NCBI GenBank assembly: GCA_024233515.1
Contig: JACKPO010000009.1
Location: forward strand, 1-64,000
DNA length: 64,000 nt
DNA from: Chlamydiales bacterium
GTDB lineage: Bacteria; Chlamydiota; Chlamydiia; Chlamydiales; Simkaniaceae
Direction of reading: 5' to 3'
Shown here: positions 58,736 through 64,000 of the stretch, in pieces
Layout of the letters: every line of letters starts with the position of its first letter
How positions within the stretch are numbered: the stretch's first letter is position 1
The notes under the pieces: model-generated
What the model was told of the DNA's origin: nothing
Seen by the model: the letters and a program-made list of their open reading frames with translations, nothing else
The model's database searches: none
Made by a program: the position numbers and the translations under genes

Positions 58736-61700
58736 ATGAATATTAGCCGCGATGTTCCTCATAAAGCCAATCATGTCCTTCATCTAGTGATGGTGGCGTT
58801 TTTAATGATTGCCCTCCGCGTGTGGTACTTGGGAACGATTAAGCATGACGAGTACCTGGAGAAAGCGTTAAAGCCTCAGCGGCGAACGGTGGTAGAGCCT
58901 GCCCTCAGAGGGACGATCCGCGATCGATTCAATGTCCCTTTAGCCATCAATAAAGTCCAGTACAACGCAGCGGTTTGCTTCGATCGGATCCGTGAGATCC
59001 CCCTTGCGATCTGGGAACGGGATAAGACAGGAAAAAAGGTGAAGGTTTACGAGCGGCGCCTCTATATCGAGAAGCTCTCCAAGATGCTCGCAGAGAAGCT
59101 CGAAATGGATCCTGTCGCGATTGAGGACCTTATCTACAGCAAAGCCTCTATCTTCCCCAACACTCCCTTTGTTTTGAAGGAGGACATTTCAGAAGAACTC
59201 TACTACCGCCTCCGATTCATGGAAAAGGATTGGACTGGGCTCACGATGCAACGGGGAGCTAAACGGTATTATCCTCAAGGAAAGGTAGGATCCGACCTGA
59301 TAGGTTACATGGGGTCTATCAATGAAAAACAGTACCTCGCGGTGGCTGATGAGATCAAGGAACTTTCTCGGTTCTTAGACCAAAGAGAAGAAGGGCTTCC
59401 TGTCCCTCTCCCCAAGGGATTTTATAGCAGTCATGATGTAGAAAAACGGCTCAGCGAACTGAGGGAAAAGGCATATACCATCCACGCTCAAGTCGGGAAG
59501 GGAGGCATCGAACGGAAGTTTGATGAGGATCTCAGAGGAACCGTTGGAAAAAGGCAAGTAGAGATCGGAGCCAAAGGTCGTTTTATTCGAGACCTTCCAG
59601 GAGGAAAAGAAGCAGAGCCTGGAAACCGTCTCCTTCTTACTATCTCTGCAGAGCTTCAACAGTATGCAGAAGAACTCTTAGTGCTTAATGAGCTGGACCG
59701 AGATAAGCATTTCTCCTTAGCAGGTAAAGGGCACGATAAGATTCGCCCCCCTTGGATGAAGGGAGGAGCGATTGTTGCGATGATCCCTGGAACTGGGGAA
59801 ATTGTTGCGATGGCCTCTTATCCCCGTTTTGATCCAAATGACTTTATCCTGACCGATAAGGAGCGGGACGTTAAAGTAACAAACATCCACAAATGGCTTG
59901 AGAATGATCGTCACATCGGGGCGATTTGGGATGGATTTCTCCCTATGGAACGGGAATGGCAAACCTTCACAGAAAAACAGCCCTTAAATTGGGACACTTA
60001 CCTCGACCACGTTTTATCCTTAAATTGCCAAGTCAGAAAAATCCTTCGCAAAATTCCCACGATCTACGAGGCAATCCATCTTCAACATGTGATGGAAGCG
60101 CTGAAACGCGTTTTAGAACAAAACACAATGGCGGAAACGATTGCCCTCCTTTATCCCGAAGGAAAAGAGGAGGGAACAACCCTCTCTCTTGTTCAAGAAA
60201 TCCGAAAAGAAATCGACCCCTATCTCAAACCCATTAAATCCAATAAAGATAAGCTGTTATTTCTTGATCTTCTCCGCCTAATGGCCTCGGGGAACCTCTT
60301 CAATGAAGAAGCCCTTGAAGAAGGACGTGCCTATTCTCCTTTGAAGTATCGACAGCTGTGCCAAGCCTTCGTCCAAGTCAAAAAAGAGGTCAAAGAGCGG
60401 GTGGCTTCTTTGTACCACGAACGAATTTTTCCTCGGTGGCGAAACAAACACTTTAAGGCTTATTTGAAGGAAAAACGGGAAGATGAAAAGGAGAGAAAAA
60501 CCTATGCTCATCCCTACACAGATTATTTAGAGGAAAGTGAAAGGAAACTGTTCGCAACATTTTGGAAAGAAAACAAATGGGCCTTTTTTGATGCCTTTAT
60601 CTACGGAAATGTTTCCGATCACTTGGAGCTCCAGCCTTTTCTCTTTCACCTGATCCTGAAAAGTAAAGAGGTCGAAGGCCCCCTTAAAGAAGCCCTTGCT
60701 TACGTGCAAAATAAATCTCCTTCCCTCTCATTCCTAGCAACTATCCGTTCTTTTGAGGAATTAACCGATCCCCTATATGGGTATTATTTTTCGCTCAGAA
60801 AAAAAACGCTTCAAGGGCTTGCTAGTGCTTTTTACCCACGCAATGGATTTGGGTATGGAACCTCATATGCCTACGGACGGGCAACCCCTATTGGATCCAT
60901 TTTTAAAGTTGTCACAGGATACGAAGCGCTAAAACAACTTTACTTGGCTCATGAAGATCACCATCTTCCTCTCCGTGATTTAAATCCGCTTGACATTATC
61001 GATGAATACAATCCAAAGATCATGACTGATTCAGGGATGGTTTTGGGACGTTATCTTGACGGAACACTCATCACCCGTCATCACAAAGGGGGACGAATGC
61101 CAAGAAGCCACGCGACGTTAGGAAGGGTCGACTTTCGAGCAGCCATGGAACGCTCCAGTAATATTTATTTCTCGCTTCTTGCAAGTGAAATCATTCAGCA
61201 CCCTGCAGATCTGCAGAAAACAACAGAGCGCTTTGGATTTGGAAGGCCGACAGGGGTTGATCTCATTGGAGAAATCGGCGGATATGTTCCCGACGATATC
61301 CGCTCAAATCAGACAGGCCTTTATGCCTTTGCGATTGGACAACATTCCCTCGTTGTGACCCCTCTCCAGACTGCCTCGATGCTCGGAACGATTGGGAATG
61401 GAGGGACCGTTTTAAAGCCTCAAATTGTCAAGCTCAAGGCAAACCCTCAAGGAGTCGATGTTGTCAATCCAAAAATAAGAAGGACTATGGACATGCCTCC
61501 AAGAGTCCGCTCAGAACTTCTCGAAGGGATGAAGCGTGTTGTCATGGGTGATAAAGGACCTGTTCAACCTTACCGCATCCGCGCGCTTTACGAACACCCC
61601 AAATGGATCCCTGACTATAAAGCGATTCAACCTCAATTTATCGGAAAAACTTCCACGGCTGAATTCATGTATCGTCCTTTTCTCGATCGTGAAGGGGAAC

Positions 61701-61897
61701 CGCTGATGTGTAAAGATATTTGGTTCGGAGGACTCTCTTTCAAAGAAGGAGATGATTACCGAATCGATATGCCTGATCTTTCTGTCGTCGTGTATTTAAA
61801 ATTCGGAGACTATGGGAAAGAAGCCGCTCCTCTTGCTGCGCTTTTAATAAAGAGGTGGAGAGAAATATGCTCAAAAAATTATAATGACGCCCAATGA
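58736..61897 (+). CDS. pbp2: penicillin-binding protein 2, chlamydial long form
   Basis: Peptidoglycan transpeptidase, inner membrane, 1053 residues, close to the length of C. trachomatis PBP2 (CT682). An N-terminal anchor (HLVMVAFLMIALRVWYL) is followed by the dimerisation domain (RRTVVEPALRGTIRDRFNVP) and the transpeptidase domain with Ser721 (SIFK), SSN (807-809) and KTS (971-973), where almost all PBPs have KTG. Between about residues 390 and 700 lies a long, highly charged insertion (KEKREDEKERKTYAHPY). ATG 58736 is preferred over TTG 58730. The stop overlaps the next gene by 4 bp. Confidence 0.93.
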   Translation: MNISRDVPHKANHVLHLVMVAFLMIALRVWYLGTIKHDEYLEKALKPQRRTVVEPALRGTIRDRFNVPLAINKVQYNAAVCFDRIREIPLAIWERDKTGKKVKVYERRLYIEKLSKMLAEKLEMDPVAIEDLIYSKASIFPNTPFVLKEDISEELYYRLRFMEKDWTGLTMQRGAKRYYPQGKVGSDLIGYMGSINEKQYLAVADEIKELSRFLDQREEGLPVPLPKGFYSSHDVEKRLSELREKAYTIHAQVGKGGIERKFDEDLRGTVGKRQVEIGAKGRFIRDLPGGKEAEPGNRLLLTISAELQQYAEELLVLNELDRDKHFSLAGKGHDKIRPPWMKGGAIVAMIPGTGEIVAMASYPRFDPNDFILTDKERDVKVTNIHKWLENDRHIGAIWDGFLPMEREWQTFTEKQPLNWDTYLDHVLSLNCQVRKILRKIPTIYEAIHLQHVMEALKRVLEQNTMAETIALLYPEGKEEGTTLSLVQEIRKEIDPYLKPIKSNKDKLLFLDLLRLMASGNLFNEEALEEGRAYSPLKYRQLCQAFVQVKKEVKERVASLYHERIFPRWRNKHFKAYLKEKREDEKERKTYAHPYTDYLEESERKLFATFWKENKWAFFDAFIYGNVSDHLELQPFLFHLILKSKEVEGPLKEALAYVQNKSPSLSFLATIRSFEELTDPLYGYYFSLRKKTLQGLASAFYPRNGFGYGTSYAYGRATPIGSIFKVVTGYEALKQLYLAHEDHHLPLRDLNPLDIIDEYNPKIMTDSGMVLGRYLDGTLITRHHKGGRMPRSHATLGRVDFRAAMERSSNIYFSLLASEIIQHPADLQKTTERFGFGRPTGVDLIGEIGGYVPDDIRSNQTGLYAFAIGQHSLVVTPLQTASMLGTIGNGGTVLKPQIVKLKANPQGVDVVNPKIRRTMDMPPRVRSELLEGMKRVVMGDKGPVQPYRIRALYEHPKWIPDYKAIQPQFIGKTSTAEFMYRPFLDREGEPLMCKDIWFGGLSFKEGDDYRIDMPDLSVVVYLKFGDYGKEAAPLAALLIKRWREICSKNYNDAQ

Positions 61898-63342
61898 AAC
61901 GAAAGCTTCTTTATTTTTTCAGTGGGGCGCTCGTCGTCCTTTTTCCCTTTCTCAATGTCTTCTTTAAGGTATTTCGTGGGGTCTCGGTTTCTTTCGTTCA
62001 CTTTTTTGAACGCCACGCCTCTTTTGACTTTAGAATCCCTTCTCTTTTTCAAAAATATATTCATTTCTATCTGACAGAGTTTTGGATTATTGGTCTAGTG
62101 ATCAGTGCTTTTCTATTAAAAGAGGTCCGCCTTAAGGACTTTTTCTTCAACCGCCACTCCCGCTACTTGACGATTTACATTGGGGTTGCACTCCTTTCGA
62201 TTATCCTTTCCATCTTCTCTACCTATTTCACTCAATATATCTATGTTTTGAACTTACTGATCGCCTTTATGGCTTTTCACCTGATCTACCTTATTTTCCA
62301 CCGACGCATCGATCTTATCCAACCTATTTTCTGGGCATTTTTGGCCGTTGCGGTGATCGAATCTCTGATTGGGATTGGTCAATTTCTCTATCAACAGAGC
62401 TTGGGACTCGCCTTTCTTGCCGAACCACAAATCACCCCTTATATGAAGGATGTTCCTGTATTCCCTATGGATGAAACAAACCGAGCTTTTTTTAATCTTC
62501 TTCCTTGGATTTCTCCAGACCATTCCCTTGTTCTTCGATCTTTAGGAACCTTCGACCACCCAAATATTTTTGGTGCTTACCTCACCATTGCACTTTTTGT
62601 TACGTACTACCTCTTTATTTCTACAGAAAAAAAATCAGGGCGAGTTCTCCTCTATATCACCGTTCCCCTTTTGATATTAGCTCTTGGACTAACCTTTTCA
62701 AGAGGTCCTATCTTTGCATGGATCGCTGGAACCTTTCTCTTTTGTGGAATTGGATGGGTAAAGCGCTCTTCTTTTTCCCCACACGAAAAAAAGGGGCTGA
62801 CCCTTCTCTCCATCTTAATCAGTCTAGGTGGTTTGGCGGCTCTTGGACTTTTACTCGATCATCTCACAGCACGTGGAGGTTTTTTAAACGCTAACACCAT
62901 TTCTTCAAACTCAGATCAAGGAAGAATCGTCCTCTTTCAATTGGCTCTTCTCCTTATTAAATCCTTTCCCATCTTAGGAATTGGTTTTAATGGATATCCT
63001 ATTTTTCCCTACGGGGATTTAGATTCTTATTTTGAAGGGGTGAATGAAATTGGAGCCCATTCCCATAACATCTACCTACAAATTGCATCTGAAACAGGGA
63101 TCATTGGATTGATTTTTGTAGGGCTCTTTCTCTTATCTCTTTTCAAACTTATTCGGAAAAATGAATTGTCCCTGCTTAAGCTAACGTTAGGGTCTATTCT
63201 TTTTACGTTTTTGTTGTTAGGTCTCGTGGATCACTTTCTATGGACCTATAACTCCGGACGAATGATGTTTTTTCTATTTGCTGCTCTATTTGCCGCTGCT
63301 CTCACTCCCCCCAAAGAGAAAACAGCTATATCCTTAACGTAA
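61894..63342 (+). CDS. O-antigen ligase/polymerase-like membrane protein
   Basis: 482 residues with ten to twelve transmembrane helices, basic at the N-terminus. The Wzy_C-type periplasmic loop has GTFDHPNIFGAYL near residue 215 and SRGPIFAWIAG. IGFNGYPIFP and the EIGAHSHNIYLQIASETGIIG motif follow, with the histidine pair typical of WaaL ligases and Wzy polymerases. It probably joins or polymerises surface polysaccharide in the inner membrane. ATGA overlap with pbp2 suggests co-transcription. The Wzc-like protein on the opposite strand may serve the same pathway. Confidence 0.85.
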   Translation: MKRKLLYFFSGALVVLFPFLNVFFKVFRGVSVSFVHFFERHASFDFRIPSLFQKYIHFYLTEFWIIGLVISAFLLKEVRLKDFFFNRHSRYLTIYIGVALLSIILSIFSTYFTQYIYVLNLLIAFMAFHLIYLIFHRRIDLIQPIFWAFLAVAVIESLIGIGQFLYQQSLGLAFLAEPQITPYMKDVPVFPMDETNRAFFNLLPWISPDHSLVLRSLGTFDHPNIFGAYLTIALFVTYYLFISTEKKSGRVLLYITVPLLILALGLTFSRGPIFAWIAGTFLFCGIGWVKRSSFSPHEKKGLTLLSILISLGGLAALGLLLDHLTARGGFLNANTISSNSDQGRIVLFQLALLLIKSFPILGIGFNGYPIFPYGDLDSYFEGVNEIGAHSHNIYLQIASETGIIGLIFVGLFLLSLFKLIRKNELSLLKLTLGSILFTFLLLGLVDHFLWTYNSGRMMFFLFAALFAAALTPPKEKTAISLT

Positions 63343-64000
63343 GAAAGCGAGTGATTTCCCCTTTCTTTCCCATTCAAAATAAGGGGATAGGTCATCCATT
63401 GATTCTCCGTCTAATCGAATCACCGTGTGATCGCAAGTTGGAAGGACCACCTTGGGAAGAACTTTCTTGGAACTTACAGGAAAAGCAAGCAAGAGATAGT
63501 CATAGCTTTTTTTCAACTTTTCGATAAGGTCTTGGAATCGTTTTTGCTTCACAAGTTCAGGAATTCTTTCTTCAGAACCCTCAAATGATAATCTCCCACC
63601 ATAACTTTGGCTTTGGATATTGGGATCGTCCATTTTTCCTTCAAGATAAGCAGCTAGTCCGTTTGGTTTGATCTTTCTTGTCGGACTAAAATCGATCACA
63701 AGGACCCGTTTTTTTTCTAATGCAATAAGATCTGCAAGAGGTGTTACGAATTCTTTTTGTGTTCCCATGATAAGGGAAATAACTTTTGCATGCTCATTCT
63801 CTAGCAGAAGACTTAAATGGCGCAAGGTTTCAACTGTTTCTTTTCCTTTCAGGATTCCTAAAACTATTTTCCCTTTTTGCCGAAGATTTTTCAAGCTCAT
63901 TGGAAATCCATGCTGAAGGGCATGGAAAAAGAGGAAAGCAAACACCATCATCCCTCCAATCAGTCCACCAATCCCCCCGAAAATCCAGAGAAGAGGACTT
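63334..64000 (-). CDS. Wzc-like chain-length/BY-kinase protein, degenerate, 5' end outside window
   Basis: C-terminal 222 residues; the frame stays open to the window edge. It opens with a transmembrane helix (PLLWIFGGIGGLIGGMMVFAF), as in the second helix of Wzc/Wzz proteins, followed by a domain of the BY-kinase fold. The Walker A segment that should read like GExGKST is MGTQKEFVTP, and the Walker A' position is RVLVIDFSP, with one aspartate. No tyrosine cluster is present at the C-terminus (KGKSLAFLR). Kinase activity is unlikely; a chain-length role could remain. An ATG at 63951 is internal to the helix and is not the start. Confidence 0.65.
   Translation of the reverse strand, partial: SPLLWIFGGIGGLIGGMMVFAFLFFHALQHGFPMSLKNLRQKGKIVLGILKGKETVETLRHLSLLLENEHAKVISLIMGTQKEFVTPLADLIALEKKRVLVIDFSPTRKIKPNGLAAYLEGKMDDPNIQSQSYGGRLSFEGSEERIPELVKQKRFQDLIEKLKKSYDYLLLAFPVSSKKVLPKVVLPTCDHTVIRLDGESMDDLSPYFEWERKGKSLAFLR

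Noticed and set aside
1..64000. CRISPR arrays, rRNA genes, prophage or plasmid modules
   Set aside because: No regularly spaced direct repeats, no rRNA-like stretches and no phage structural or replication genes were seen.

Overview
The window looks like chromosomal DNA of an environmental chlamydia, most like Simkania and its relatives. Three lines of evidence support this. Several blocks keep the gene order of Chlamydia trachomatis: the nifU/nifS, pgmA and pseudouridine synthase genes; sctJ, a CT560-like gene and sctL-R-S-T; sufB-C-D-S; the PhoU-like gene and the Pit permease; and mcsA-mcsB, frr-pyrH-tsf-rpsB, tRNA-Gly and pbp2. There is a tandem family of MOMP-like porins, each carrying a 'TP-AGP-V---D' motif after the signal peptide and ending in LRFDF. 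The metabolism is also wider than in Chlamydiaceae (Pta-AckA, dTDP-rhamnose genes, an O-antigen ligase-like protein, a GT51 transglycosylase). The species assignment is inferred from gene order and protein character; no search was run.

Layout: 0-5 kb holds a secreted unknown, a GT25 glycosyltransferase, a NifS-NifU fusion with pgmA, and a pseudouridine synthase. At 5.5-8.8 kb a DNA photolyase gene is split by an IS5-family element that itself carries an IS630-family element. At 8.9-17 kb come phosphate uptake, glycogen phosphorylase, a solute-binding lipoprotein, the GT51 transglycosylase, a secreted protein and a porin-like protein. At 17-25 kb are a metal ATPase, a glycosyltransferase block and ackA-pta. 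The type III secretion operon sctJ to sctT occupies 25.4-29.8 kb. It is followed at 29.9-37.2 kb by an outer-membrane protein array broken up by repeats and an IS630 element, and then by the SUF iron-sulfur operon (37.2-41.7 kb). At 42.6-45.7 kb lie kdsB and rfbBDC. At 45.7-50.9 kb are a laccase-domain protein, an aldehyde dehydrogenase, a CPBP protease and mcsA-mcsB. From 51 kb come an IspD-SDR fusion, three tRNAs, the translation operon rpsB-tsf-pyrH-frr, two unknown proteins where Chlamydiaceae carry ompA, pbp2, an O-antigen ligase-like protein and a Wzc-like protein cut by the window end.

The most unusual feature is a family of palindromic repeats of about 165-170 bp (17051, 30927, 32332 and 50984; degenerate at 56871; short forms at 28 and 2535). 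All full copies share a central hairpin, CCTTGT-loop-ACAATG, and nearly the same length. The long terminal arms are perfectly or nearly perfectly self-complementary within each copy but differ completely between copies. This is the reverse of an ordinary MITE. Two copies begin exactly at a stop codon, one of them filling the gap between the mcsB stop and the ispD-like start. A shortened copy is translated in frame inside the NifS-NifU protein.

The genes suggest a cell that makes a rhamnose- and KDO-containing surface polysaccharide, a porin-rich outer membrane and a type III secretion apparatus. It can build Fe-S clusters with SUF, handles phosphate and glycogen, and gains ATP from acetyl-CoA overflow. 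Several proteins keep their fold but lack expected catalytic residues (the NifS domain, McsB, the Wzc-like kinase, and the KTG motif of PBP2).
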